From Streptomyces sp. IMTB 2501 (lineage in GTDB: Bacteria; Actinomycetota; Actinomycetes; Streptomycetales; Streptomycetaceae), in the NCBI RefSeq assembly GCF_001953885.1, contig NZ_MQUS01000003.1:124001-188000 (forward strand): a DNA stretch of 64,000 nucleotides. The letters are read 5' to 3'. Under the pieces are notes generated by a model. The model searched no databases, was not told where the DNA came from, and worked only from the letters and a program-made list of their open reading frames with translations. The position numbers were made by a program, and so were the translations under genes. This document shows, piece after piece, positions 36,350 through 46,320 of this stretch (positions are counted from its first letter, which is position 1; every line of letters starts with the position of its first letter).

Positions 36350-36781
36350 CTGTTCACCCAGCGTGAAAACTCCATTGCTCCGGCTGGACACATTTCCGGG
36401 GAAGTACACCCACGGGGAATTCCAGCCCGGCCGTCCGGCCGAATTCCACTGACTCACCGCACAGTTGGACGTGTGACGTTCGCCACTTTGGCGGCCCTCG
36501 ACAGTCCGGATCAAGTGTGCTGAACGACCCTGTTCGGGCCTGATCCACGGGTCTTTGTGTCCCGATTGATGGGAAGCTGCACTAATCCTGCCGCTGTCGG
36601 GTTTTCGGTGTGTCCGCACCCGGTTCCCCTGCGTGATGGGGGGTCAACTCGCGCGACCGTGAACCGTCCTGCGGGCGCCGACTAATCTCGTCGCGAGAAC
36701 ATCGCCGCAACCCCCGTGATCCGCCGCACCACCCATGCATGCCGGATACACGGACCCGAACAGCTCTGGAGAAACCCCCGC
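36350..36781. other. Non-coding spacer before the solute-binding proteins
   Basis: 432 bp with no plausible gene on either strand. It contains an inverted repeat GGAATTC (36416-36422) and GAATTCC (36441-36447) enclosing a GGCCG palindrome, which may be the HAD gene terminator or an operator. The rest is relatively AT-rich and probably holds the promoter of the binding-protein genes. Confidence 0.45.
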
Positions 36782-38386
36782 ATGAACCGCAAGACTTTGG
36801 TGCTGCCGGCGGTAGCCGGCCTGCTCACCCCGGTTCTCGCCGCATGCGGCGGGTCCAGCAGCGGGAGCAAGAGCGGCGACGCCATCGTCGTCGGCACCAC
36901 GGACCGGTTCACCGCAACCAACGACGCCCCGGCACCCCTCGACCCGGCCTACGCCTACGACGTCGGCACCTGGAACATCCTGCGCCAGACCGTGCAGACC
37001 CTGATGGCCCAGCCCAAGGGTGAGGGCGACCCCGTCCCGGACGCGGCCGAGAGCTGCTCGTTCACCGACAGCGGCAGCGAACGCTACGCCTGCAAGCTCC
37101 GCGACGGCCTCAAGTTCGCCAGCGGCGACCCGGTCACCGCCAAGGACGTCAAGTACTCCATCGAGCGCGCCCTGCGCATCAAGGCCAGCAGCGGTGTGTC
37201 CTCCCTGCTGAACACCATCGACACCATCGAGACGCAGGGCGACCGCGAGGTCATCTTCCACCTCAAGACGGCCGACGCCACCTTCCCGTACAAGCTGTCC
37301 ACCCCGGTCGCGGGCATCATCAACCCGAACGACTACCAGAAGGACAAGCTGCGCGACGGCTTCCAGGTCGACGGCTCCGGCCCCTACACCTTCCAGGCCG
37401 ACGTCAGCGGCAACGGGTTCACCACCGCCACCTTCACCAAGAACCCCAACTACAAGGGTGCCGTGAAGGTGAACAACAGCAAGGTCGAACTGCGCTCCTT
37501 CGACGACGCCGACGCCATGGGCGCCGCCATCGACAAGGGTGACATCGACGTCATGACCCGCACCATGTCGCCCGCCCAGATCCAGAAGCTGGACGCCGGC
37601 GGCGACAACAAGGCCGACCTCGTCGACATGCCCGGCCTGGAAATCCGCTACCTGGCCTTCAACACCAACGCGCCCAGCGTGAAGTCCAAGGCCGTACGCC
37701 AGGCCATGGCCCAGATCGTCGACCGCGCGGCACTCGTCTCCAAGGTCTACGGCACCCAGGCAGAACCGCTGTACTCGCTGGTCCCGGCCACCATCACCGG
37801 CCACTCCAACTCGTTCTTCAACAAGTACGGCAACCCCAGCGTCGACAAGGCCAAGGCCCTGCTCTCCAAGGCCGGCATCACCACCCCGGTGAAGCTGACC
37901 CTGCACTACACGACCGACCACTACGGCTCCGCCACCAAGAAGGAGTTCGAGGTCCTGCAGCAGCAGCTGAACGACAGCGGCCTGTTCGACGTCTCCCTCC
38001 AGGGCCACACCTGGGACACCTTCCGGCCCGCCGAGCAGAAGGGCCAGTACGACGTCTACGGCATGGGCTGGTTCCCCGACTTCCCCGACGCCGACAACTT
38101 CCTGGCGCCCTTCCTCGACAAGGACAACTTCCTCGGCTCGCCGTACTCCAACACCACCATCCAGCGCACGCTGATCCCGGACTCCCGCCGCGAGGCCGAC
38201 CGGCTCGCCGCCGCCAAGAGCCTCACCGCGATCCAGGACACCGTCGCCGACGACGTCCCGATCCTGCCCCTGTGGCAGGGCAAGCAGTACGTCGCCGCAC
38301 GCAGTGACATCACGGGTGTCGCGTACGCCCTCAACTCCTCCTCGACGCTTCAGCTGTGGGAGCTCGGCCGCGGTGTGAGCGGCTGA
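36782..38386 (+). CDS. Family-5 solute-binding lipoprotein 1 (peptide-type ABC transport)
   Basis: A 534-aa periplasmic-type binding protein anchored as a lipoprotein: MNRKTLVLPAVAGLL, then lipobox LAAC (Cys about residue 22) and a Gly/Ser spacer. SBP_bac_5 signatures are LRDGLKFASGDPVTAKDVKYSIERAL and DGSGPYTFQAD. The C-terminal part contains GMGWFPDFPDADNFLAPF. Such proteins deliver oligopeptides or similar solutes to an ABC permease. No permease or ATPase gene is in the neighbourhood. A paralogue follows 88 bp downstream, evidently by tandem duplication. Confidence 0.9.
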   Translation: MNRKTLVLPAVAGLLTPVLAACGGSSSGSKSGDAIVVGTTDRFTATNDAPAPLDPAYAYDVGTWNILRQTVQTLMAQPKGEGDPVPDAAESCSFTDSGSERYACKLRDGLKFASGDPVTAKDVKYSIERALRIKASSGVSSLLNTIDTIETQGDREVIFHLKTADATFPYKLSTPVAGIINPNDYQKDKLRDGFQVDGSGPYTFQADVSGNGFTTATFTKNPNYKGAVKVNNSKVELRSFDDADAMGAAIDKGDIDVMTRTMSPAQIQKLDAGGDNKADLVDMPGLEIRYLAFNTNAPSVKSKAVRQAMAQIVDRAALVSKVYGTQAEPLYSLVPATITGHSNSFFNKYGNPSVDKAKALLSKAGITTPVKLTLHYTTDHYGSATKKEFEVLQQQLNDSGLFDVSLQGHTWDTFRPAEQKGQYDVYGMGWFPDFPDADNFLAPFLDKDNFLGSPYSNTTIQRTLIPDSRREADRLAAAKSLTAIQDTVADDVPILPLWQGKQYVAARSDITGVAYALNSSSTLQLWELGRGVSG

Positions 38387-38474
38387 CGGCTCTCTGCCGG
38401 GGGCCAGGGACGGCTGCCCCGGTGAACCGGGGCCAGGACCGGGCCCCGGGGTGACGAACCGACGAATAAGGCAC

Positions 38475-40061
38475 ATGCGAGTGAATCTGCGCAACCAGTG
38501 GCCAGTCCTGCCCGTCGTGGCGGGACTGGCCTCCGGCCTGTTGACCGGCTGCGGCTCGGGGAGCGGTGCTTCCGGGGGGACCGGCTCCTCCGTGGTGATG
38601 GGGATGTCCGACGACGTCCTCGCCACGGACCCGGCATCCGGCTACGACCCCGGTTCCTGGCTGTTGTTCGACAACGTCTTCCAGTCGCTGCTCAGCTTCC
38701 CCAAGGGCGCGACCGAACCCCAGCCCGAACTGGCCAAGGAGTGCTCCTTCACCGACTCCCGGGCCACCGTCTACAGGTGCGAGCTGAAGGACGGCCTCAA
38801 ATTCAGCAACGGTGACGCCCTCACCTCGAAGGACGTGAAGTTCTCCTTCGACCGCATGCTGAAGATCAACGACTCGGCCGGGCCCGCGATCATGTTCCCG
38901 ATGCTCGGCAGCATCGACACACCCGACGCGAAGACGGTGGTCTTCCACCTGAAGTCCTCCGACGCCACCTTCCCGAGCAAGATCGCCTCCGGCGCCGGCT
39001 CCGTCGTGGACCACAGCCAGTACGACGCGAACGGCCTGCGCACCGACCACAAGGCCGTCGGCTCCGGCCCCTACAAGCTGGACTCCTTCGACAACGACAA
39101 AGCGGTCTTCTCCGTCAACGACAACTACAAGGGCACCGCCAAGGTCAAGAACTCCGGCGTCACCCTGAAGTTCTTCCACGGCGACCGCACCGCCCTGAAG
39201 CAGGCCCTCCTCGACGGCAAGATCGACATCACCTACCGAGGCCTGTCCGCCTCCGACATCGCCGGCCTCGACAAACAGGACGGCCGCAAGGGCGTCGACG
39301 TCATCGAGGGCACCAGCGCCGAAGTCCAGCACCTGGTCTTCAACATGAAGGACCCCGTCGCCGGAAAGCTCGGCGTCCGCAAGGCCATGGCCTACCTCAT
39401 CGACCGCGACGCCCTCATCCAGCACGTCTACCAGGGCACCGCCACCCCGCTGTACTCGATCATCCCGGCAGGCATCGTCGGGCACAACACCGCCTTCTTC
39501 GACACCTACGGCGCCCGCCCCTCCCAGGCCAAGGCCGCCGCCGCGCTGCGCTCCGACGGCATCACCGGCAAGGTCAAGCTGACCCTGTGGTCCACACCGT
39601 CGCGCTACGGCCCCGCCACCGACGAGGAACTGAAGGCCATCGCCGGCCAGCTCAACGCCAGCGGCCTGTTCGACGCCGACGTCAAGTCCGTCGCCTTCGA
39701 CCAGTACGAGAAGGACATCACCGCCGGCAAGTACGGCGTCTACGTCAAGGGCTGGGTGCCCGACTACCCGGACGCCGACAACTTCACCGCGCCCTTCTTC
39801 GGCAGGGGCAACGTGCTCGACAACAACTACAGCAACAGCACCATCAGCGGCTCGCTCATCCCCAGCACGGCCGCCCAGAGCGACCGCGCCGCCACCGACA
39901 AGGACTTCAGCCGGCTGCAGAACATCGTCGCCACCGAACTGCCCGTCCTGCCGGTCTGGCAGGCCAAGCAGTACGCCGTCGTCCGCGACGGCGTCTACGG
40001 CCTGGAGTACTGCCTGGACGCCTCCACGGTGTTCCGGTTCTGGGAACTCAGCAAGAGCTGA
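38475..40061 (+). CDS. Family-5 solute-binding lipoprotein 2 (tandem paralogue)
   Basis: A 528-aa lipoprotein paralogous to the preceding gene. Lipobox LLTGC (Cys about residue 26) ends the signal peptide. Matching motifs are LKDGLKFSNGDALTSKDVKFSFDRML, VGSGPYKLDSF, SIIPAGIVGHNTAFFDTYG and VKGWVPDYPDADNFTAPFFG. The N-terminal ligand-lobe sequence differs from copy 1, so the solutes may differ. ATG 38475 is preferred to ATG 38451 because the signal peptide starts there. It ends at a bidirectional terminator facing the response regulator gene. Confidence 0.9.
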   Translation: MRVNLRNQWPVLPVVAGLASGLLTGCGSGSGASGGTGSSVVMGMSDDVLATDPASGYDPGSWLLFDNVFQSLLSFPKGATEPQPELAKECSFTDSRATVYRCELKDGLKFSNGDALTSKDVKFSFDRMLKINDSAGPAIMFPMLGSIDTPDAKTVVFHLKSSDATFPSKIASGAGSVVDHSQYDANGLRTDHKAVGSGPYKLDSFDNDKAVFSVNDNYKGTAKVKNSGVTLKFFHGDRTALKQALLDGKIDITYRGLSASDIAGLDKQDGRKGVDVIEGTSAEVQHLVFNMKDPVAGKLGVRKAMAYLIDRDALIQHVYQGTATPLYSIIPAGIVGHNTAFFDTYGARPSQAKAAAALRSDGITGKVKLTLWSTPSRYGPATDEELKAIAGQLNASGLFDADVKSVAFDQYEKDITAGKYGVYVKGWVPDYPDADNFTAPFFGRGNVLDNNYSNSTISGSLIPSTAAQSDRAATDKDFSRLQNIVATELPVLPVWQAKQYAVVRDGVYGLEYCLDASTVFRFWELSKS

Positions 40062-40085
40062 CACCTGTTGACGCCGTCGACGCAC

Positions 40086-40120
40086 AAGGGCGCCCCTCTC
40101 CGAACGAGAGGGGCGCCCTT
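40086..40120. terminator. Bidirectional terminator
   Basis: Perfect 15-bp stem AAGGGCGCCCCTCTC with loop CGAAC, 24 nt after the second binding-protein gene and 38 nt beyond the convergent response regulator stop. Confidence 0.88.
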
Positions 40121-40158
40121 CGGCGTCGTAACCTTCGGCGTCGTACCGGATCGTCCGC

Positions 40159-40830
40159 TCACTGGGCGCCGGGGCGCACCAGACCGCTCTCGTACGCGTA
40201 CACCGCAGCCTGCACCCGGTCCCTGAGGCCCAGCTTGGTCAGCACATGCCCCACATGCGTCTTCACCGTCGTCTCACTGACGAACAGATCGGCCGCGATC
40301 TCCGCGTTCGACAGGCCGCGCGCCACCAGCTTCAGCACCTCCACCTCACGGTCGGTGAGGGTGTTCAGCGTGTCCGGAACCGGCTCGTCGCCGGAGGGCA
40401 GATGCGTGGCGTACTTGTCCAGCAGCCTCCGCGTGATGCTCGGCGCCAGCATCGCCTCACCCCCCGCCACCACCCGGATGGCCTGCACCAGTTCATTGGC
40501 GGGCGCGTCCTTGAGCAGAAAACCGCTCGCACCGGCGCGCAGCGCCTCCACCACATACTCGTCCAGATCGAACGTGGTCAGCACCAGCACCTTCGCCGGG
40601 CCGGACCGGTCGGGACCGGTGATCTGCCGGGTCGCCTCCACCCCGTCCATCCGCGGCATACGGATGTCCATCAACACCACGTCCGGCTGCAGGGCCCGCA
40701 CCTGATCGAGGGCCTGCAGACCGTCACCTGCCTCGCCCACGACCGCGATGTCCTGCTCGGCCTCCAGGATCATCCGGAAACCCGTACGCAGCAGGGGCTG
40801 GTCGTCGACCAGTAGGACACGGATGGCCAC
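40159..40830 (-). CDS. NarL/LuxR-type response regulator (orphan)
   Basis: A 223-aa regulator with receiver domain (1-125) and LuxR helix-turn-helix (about 150-215). Acidic pocket D9/D10 and phospho-acceptor D55 in VVLMDIRMPRMDG are intact; K105 region in GFLLKDAPANE. The DNA-binding end reads LTDREVEVLKLVARGLSNAEIAADLFVSETTVKTHVGHVL. GTG 40830 is supported by AAGGAGTG. No histidine kinase gene adjoins it: the neighbours are a RecB-like nuclease upstream (14 bp) and a binding protein downstream. Its partner kinase must lie elsewhere. Confidence 0.9.
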   Translation of the reverse strand: MAIRVLLVDDQPLLRTGFRMILEAEQDIAVVGEAGDGLQALDQVRALQPDVVLMDIRMPRMDGVEATRQITGPDRSGPAKVLVLTTFDLDEYVVEALRAGASGFLLKDAPANELVQAIRVVAGGEAMLAPSITRRLLDKYATHLPSGDEPVPDTLNTLTDREVEVLKLVARGLSNAEIAADLFVSETTVKTHVGHVLTKLGLRDRVQAAVYAYESGLVRPGAQ

Positions 40831-40844
40831 GTGACACTCCTTCG

Positions 40845-41903
<1,059 letters not shown>

Positions 41904-42082
41904 GACCACAGACCTTACGGCCCACCACTGACAGTGACCCAGCCGCCGACCGCGTTCGACCGCGCGACAGCGGGGCAAACACAAGGGGTGCCGGGGCGAA
42001 ACGCGTCACCACGGCCGCATACCATCGACCAGAGACCCTTCCGTCCGGCAGGTACGGAAGACGCTTCGAACGAGGGGACACC

Positions 42083-43684
42083 GTGGACGTGAGCGGCGGG
42101 AGCGGGCAGCCGCGGTCCGGCAAAGACGAGCCGGCCGAGCACCCCGCAGGTCCAACGGCCCCGACGACCGGCCCCACCCACGATCCCGGCCCTGAGCCCC
42201 GGCCCCACACGCCTGACACGGCCGACACCGGGGAGCCGACCGGCCGACCGGCCGCAGCACCCCCTGCCCAGGCCGCAACCGGCACTGGCCCGGACACGAC
42301 CAGCGCCCCCGAAGACACCGACAACACCGGAACTGGCATCGGCACCGGCTCGGCCGCCGAGAGCCCCGCCGGCGGCACAGAGGCCAACGCCCCCGACGCC
42401 ACGAAGGACGACACTCCCGCCAACGACACCCCGGCCCCCGGCCCCCGGCCCCCCGACCCGCACAGCGAGCATCGCTCCCTCGCGCACTCCGGGATCGCCA
42501 AGGGGGAGCCGCCGCGGCCGCGTCCCAAGGAGCCCGGCGGCGGCATCCTCATGGGCCGGCCCTTCGGCGTGCCGGTGTACGTCGCGCCCAGCTGGTTCCT
42601 CGTCGCCGCACTCATCACCTGGGTCTTCGGCGGCCAGCTCGACCGCGTGCTGCCCGAACTCGGCGCCGCCCGCTACCTGGTCTCCCTGTTCTTCGCCGTC
42701 GCCTTCTACGCCTCCGTCCTGGTCCACGAGCTGGCCCACACGGTCGCCGCGATCCGCTTCAAACTCCCCGTCCGCCGCATCCAGCTGCAGTTCTTCGGCG
42801 GCGTCTCCGAGATCGAGAAGGAGGCAGAGACCCCGGGCCGCGAGTTCGTCCTGGCCTTCGTCGGCCCCCTGCTCTCCCTCGTCCTCGCCGGGCTGTTCTA
42901 CGTCGCCATGAGGCCCGTCGAACCCGGCACCGTCCCCGGCGTCCTGCTGGCCGGCCTGATGATCTCCAACCTCATCGTGGCGATCTTCAACCTCCTCCCC
43001 GGCCTGCCCCTCGACGGCGGCCGAATGCTCCGCGCCGTCGTCTGGAAAATCACCGGCAGACCCATGAGCGGCACCGTCGCCGCCGCCTGGGTCGGCCGCG
43101 CCCTCGCCGTCGCCGTCCTCATCGGCCTGCCCCTGCTCAACCAGTCCGGCGCCCTCGGCGGCGACAACACCGACGCCGGCGGCATGGACACCGTCACCGA
43201 CGCCCTGCTCGCCGCCATCCTCGCCGCGATCATCTGGACCGGCGCCGGCAACAGCCTGCGCATGGCCCGCCTGCGCGAACACCTCCCCGAACTACGCGCC
43301 CGCAACCTCACCCGTCGCGCCGTACCGGTCCAGACCGACACCCCCCTCTCCGAGGCCCTGCGCCGCGCCAACGCCGCCGGAGCCCGCGCCCTCGTCGTCG
43401 TGGACGCCCACGGCAACCCCCTCTCCCTCGTCCGCGAGTCCGCCATCGTCGGCGTTCCCGAACACCGCCGCCCCTGGGTCGCCGTCAGCGGCCTCGCCCA
43501 GGACCTCACCGACGGCATGCGCGTCTCCGCCGAGCTGGCCGGAGAAGAACTCCTCGACGTCCTGCGGGCCACCCCGGCCACCGAGTACCTCGTCGTCGAG
43601 GAAAGCGGCGAGATCTACGGCGTCCTGTCCGCGGCAGACGTCGAGCGAGCCTTCGTCCAGGCCATGGCCCGCCCCTCCGCCTAG
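42083..43684 (+). CDS. Site-2 protease-family membrane metalloprotease with CBS domains
   Basis: A 533-aa protein from GTG 42083. Residues 1-145 are a Pro/Thr/Ala-rich disordered region. The M50 core spans about 150-390 with multiple membrane segments, zinc motif HELAH at 215-219 and the second motif FNLLPGLPLDGGRM around residue 300. Two CBS units lie at about 405-530 (GARALVVVDAHGNPL, TEYLVVEESGEIYGV), which often bind adenine nucleotides. It would cleave membrane-spanning substrates, possibly an anti-sigma factor. The exact target is unknown. trmI follows 38 bp downstream. Confidence 0.9.
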   Translation: MDVSGGSGQPRSGKDEPAEHPAGPTAPTTGPTHDPGPEPRPHTPDTADTGEPTGRPAAAPPAQAATGTGPDTTSAPEDTDNTGTGIGTGSAAESPAGGTEANAPDATKDDTPANDTPAPGPRPPDPHSEHRSLAHSGIAKGEPPRPRPKEPGGGILMGRPFGVPVYVAPSWFLVAALITWVFGGQLDRVLPELGAARYLVSLFFAVAFYASVLVHELAHTVAAIRFKLPVRRIQLQFFGGVSEIEKEAETPGREFVLAFVGPLLSLVLAGLFYVAMRPVEPGTVPGVLLAGLMISNLIVAIFNLLPGLPLDGGRMLRAVVWKITGRPMSGTVAAAWVGRALAVAVLIGLPLLNQSGALGGDNTDAGGMDTVTDALLAAILAAIIWTGAGNSLRMARLREHLPELRARNLTRRAVPVQTDTPLSEALRRANAAGARALVVVDAHGNPLSLVRESAIVGVPEHRRPWVAVSGLAQDLTDGMRVSAELAGEELLDVLRATPATEYLVVEESGEIYGVLSAADVERAFVQAMARPSA

Positions 43685-43722
43685 TGGTCGGCGACCCCCG
43701 CGGCTGCCGGTACGCTGGTCAC

Positions 43723-44625
43723 ATGTCCGAACCGACCGGTGCCGCCCGCAGGCGCGGGCCCTTCAAGGTCGGGGACCAGGTACAGCTGACCGACCCCAAG
43801 GGCCGCCACTACACGTTCACGCTCGAAGCCGGGAAGAACTTCCACACCCACAAGGGCTCCTTCCCGCACGACGAACTGATCGGCGCTCCCGAGGGCAGCG
43901 TTGTCCGCACCACCGGCAACGTCGCCTACCTCGCGCTGCGCCCCCTGCTCCCCGACTACGTCCTGTCCATGCCCCGCGGGGCAGCCGTCGTCTACCCCAA
44001 GGACGCGGGGCAGATCCTCGCCTTCGCCGACATCTTCCCCGGCGCCCGCGTCGTGGAAGCCGGCGTCGGCTCCGGCTCGCTCAGCAGCTTCCTGCTGCGC
44101 GCCATCGGCGACCAGGGCATGCTGCACTCCTACGAGCGCCGCGAGGACTTCGCCGAGATCGCCCAGCAGAACGTGGAGCGCTACTTCGGCGGCCCCCACC
44201 CCGCCTGGCAGCTCACCGTCGGCGACCTCCAGGACAACCTGTCCGACACCGACGTCGACCGCGTCATCCTCGACATGCTCGCCCCCTGGGAATGCCTTGA
44301 GGCCGTCTCCAAGGCCCTCGTCCCCGGCGGCATCCTGTGCTGCTACGTGGCCACCACCACCCAGCTCGCCCGGACCGTGGAATCCATCCGCGAGATCGGC
44401 TGCTTCAACGAGCCGACCGCCTGGGAAACCATGATCCGCAACTGGCACATCGAAGGCCTCGCCGTCCGCCCCGACCACCGCATGATCGGCCACACCGGCT
44501 TCCTGCTCACCGCCCGCCGCCTCGCCGACGGCGTCGAGCCGCCCATGCGCCGCCGCCGCCCCGCCAAGGGTGCCTACGGCGACGACTACGCCGGACCCAA
44601 CGCCGACGGCGGCACCGGCCGCTGA
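43723..44625 (+). CDS. trmI: tRNA (adenine-58-N1)-methyltransferase TrmI
   Basis: A 300-aa SAM-dependent enzyme methylating A58 in the T-loop of tRNAs. The N-terminal small beta domain (about 1-65) contains GKNFHTHKGSFPHDELIG. The Rossmann core has motif I VVEAGVGSGSLSSFLL, the acidic residue of HSYERREDF, and DRVILDMLAPWECLEAVSKAL with the catalytic-pocket Asp. A C-terminal part carries GHTGFLLTARRLADG. ATG 43723 (MSEPTGAARRRGPF) is the natural start. In many actinobacteria trmI lies beside the proteasome ATPase cluster, as here. Confidence 0.94.
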   Translation: MSEPTGAARRRGPFKVGDQVQLTDPKGRHYTFTLEAGKNFHTHKGSFPHDELIGAPEGSVVRTTGNVAYLALRPLLPDYVLSMPRGAAVVYPKDAGQILAFADIFPGARVVEAGVGSGSLSSFLLRAIGDQGMLHSYERREDFAEIAQQNVERYFGGPHPAWQLTVGDLQDNLSDTDVDRVILDMLAPWECLEAVSKALVPGGILCCYVATTTQLARTVESIREIGCFNEPTAWETMIRNWHIEGLAVRPDHRMIGHTGFLLTARRLADGVEPPMRRRRPAKGAYGDDYAGPNADGGTGR

Positions 44626-44651
44626 CCCACCCCGCACACAGCACAACGCAA

Positions 44652-44703
44652 GGGCGCCGTGCCCGAGTTCCCACCGATCCACGGGAACCCGGGCACGGCG
44701 CCC
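44652..44703 (+). terminator. Terminator after trmI
   Basis: 21-bp arms starting GGGCGCCGTGCCCG with one A-C mismatch around a 10-nt loop, 26 nt beyond the stop. Confidence 0.82.
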
Positions 44704-44873
44704 GCCCGTTGAAAGGACACCAGGAACCCCGCCGCCCTCCACGCCCCCAACACCCGCCCCACACGCGGGCTCCCGCCTGCGGGAATCCAGGACCCCGCCG
44801 TTCCCCCGCACCGTGACGTGTGGCACCATGCTGGCCACCCCCACCGGCACAGCCCTCACAGGAGACACTCCTA

Positions 44874-45455
44874 GTGCAGCAATCCGCCGTTCCGGAGCTC
44901 GCCCACACCCAGACCCGGCCCATCCACTGGGTCGCCACCGCCACAGCCGTCGCCGGCGTCGTGGCCCTCTCGTCCTTCGTACAGCCCGGATCGGCCACGG
45001 CCGCCCAGACCGCCACCGGCACCCAGAACAAGTCCGCCCACGCGGCCGCCCAGCCGCCCGGCACCACCGGCGTCGACTTCCCCCTCCAGTGCGGACGCGT
45101 CAAAGCCGTGGTCGCCAAGAAAGCCACCGGAGACCTCGACGGCGACGGCAGACCGGAAACCGTCGCAGTCGTCCACTGCGACTCCGCCATGGGCACACCG
45201 CCCGACGGCGTCTACGTCCTCACCCGCACCGCCGACAACAGCACGCCACGCATTGTCGCCACCCTGGTCGACCCCAAGGACCGGCTCACCGTCACAGACT
45301 TCACCCTGCACGCCGGCACCGTCGGCGCCACCCTCCTCGGCTACTCCTCCACGGCCGTCCCCAACTGCTGCCCCGACCTGAAGACCCCCGTCACCTGGCA
45401 GTGGAGCGGCAACGCGTTCATCCGCTCCGCACCCTCGGACGCCCACAGCGTCTGA
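44874..45455 (+). CDS. Exported protein with FG-GAP-like DxDGDG motif
   Basis: A 193-aa protein from GTG 44874 (after GGAGACACT). Residues about 20-45 are hydrophobic (WVATATAVAGVVALSSFV) with alanine-rich end, giving a signal anchor or signal peptide. The exported part has VDFPLQCGRVKAVV, the Ca-binding-like ATGDLDGDGRPETVAVVHC and a NCCPDL cysteine pair. It resembles LppP/LprE-type or FG-GAP fragments in Streptomyces secreted proteins. Function is unknown. It lies between trmI and the ferredoxin gene. Confidence 0.7.
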   Translation: MQQSAVPELAHTQTRPIHWVATATAVAGVVALSSFVQPGSATAAQTATGTQNKSAHAAAQPPGTTGVDFPLQCGRVKAVVAKKATGDLDGDGRPETVAVVHCDSAMGTPPDGVYVLTRTADNSTPRIVATLVDPKDRLTVTDFTLHAGTVGATLLGYSSTAVPNCCPDLKTPVTWQWSGNAFIRSAPSDAHSV

Positions 45456-45498
45456 CCCCCGCCCCCACCCGGCGCCCGAGCCAGGGCCCGACCCGGAC

Positions 45499-45813
45499 TC
45501 ACTCCGCGTCGGGCCCGTACACCTCGACCCTGTCCGAAACCCGGCGCACATGAATGCACTCGCCAGGACACTCCCGCGCCGAATCCACCACATCCACCAG
45601 CAATGGCAACGGCACCGGCGCCGTCGCCCCCACCGCCTGCAGCAGCTCGTCGTCCGCGCCCTTCACATAGGCCAGCCCATCGATGTCCAGCTCGAACACC
45701 TCAGGGGCGTACTGGGCGCAGATCCCGTCGCCGGTACACAGATCCTGGTCGATCCAGACCTCCAGCGCCTCCCCGCCCGGGGCCTCCTGCTGCACGGTCA
45801 CCTCTCCTGTCAT
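45499..45813 (-). CDS. Small ferredoxin with CxxDxxC-type cluster motif
   Basis: A 104-aa electron carrier from ATG 45813. The iron-sulfur pattern is C26-T-G-D29-G-I-C32 and C82-P, with an additional C86. The central position carries Asp as in the ferredoxin of Pyrococcus furiosus, where Asp ligates a [4Fe-4S] cluster; a [3Fe-4S] cluster is also possible. The C-terminal acidic helix is normal. The gene is divergent from the proteasome ATPase arc across 507 bp; similar ferredoxin genes adjoin mpa in many actinobacteria. Partner enzyme unknown. Confidence 0.82.
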   Translation of the reverse strand: MTGEVTVQQEAPGGEALEVWIDQDLCTGDGICAQYAPEVFELDIDGLAYVKGADDELLQAVGATAPVPLPLLVDVVDSARECPGECIHVRRVSDRVEVYGPDAE

Positions 45814-46320
45814 GGATGCGCCGGGCGACACCGGCACCACCAGGGCCAGCCGGGTCCGCTCCAGCGGTTGTTGAACACCCCCGACCCTACCTCCGCCCAC
45901 AATCCGGCAGACCTCCACCGCAACCGGGTTTCCACCCCCGCCCGCCCGGGTAGCAGCGCCCGACCAGCACACCGGAGCCCCACCCGGGGGACGACCACTT
46001 CAAGCCGGGCCCACAGTGACACCCCCCGCCCGCACCGTCGCTCTGCGTAACGACCGTACGAGCGCACCGCCCGCTGCCCGCAACCGGGCCCAACAGCCCG
46101 CACCGGACAACTCCGCCCACTCCTGAAGGGTTTCGACCATGCGATGCCCGGAACAAGCTGCTTCCACATCACGTTGAGTGGGTATCCCCTCCGTGCGAGG
46201 GAGAGCGCACCGGGTGACCGACGACACACCTTGACAGTCTTGGTGATCTAGGGGTTTCAATCGACACCCACCCAGGTAGGGTCTGGAAGCGTCCAGCTCC
46301 CCTTGGAGGAGGTGAGGACC
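45814..46320. promoter_or_regulatory. Divergent ferredoxin/arc spacer
   Basis: 507 bp without a credible gene. A TTGACA at 46231-46236 is a good -35 candidate for arc, but no clear -10 lies 17 bp further. TAGGGT at 46277-46282 is another candidate box. The GGAGGAGGTGAGG ribosome site precedes the GTG. Confidence 0.5.

Noticed and set aside
46303..46320. TTG start for arc six codons upstream
   Set aside because: It lies inside the GGAGGAGG ribosome site; GTG 46321 gives the usual family start.
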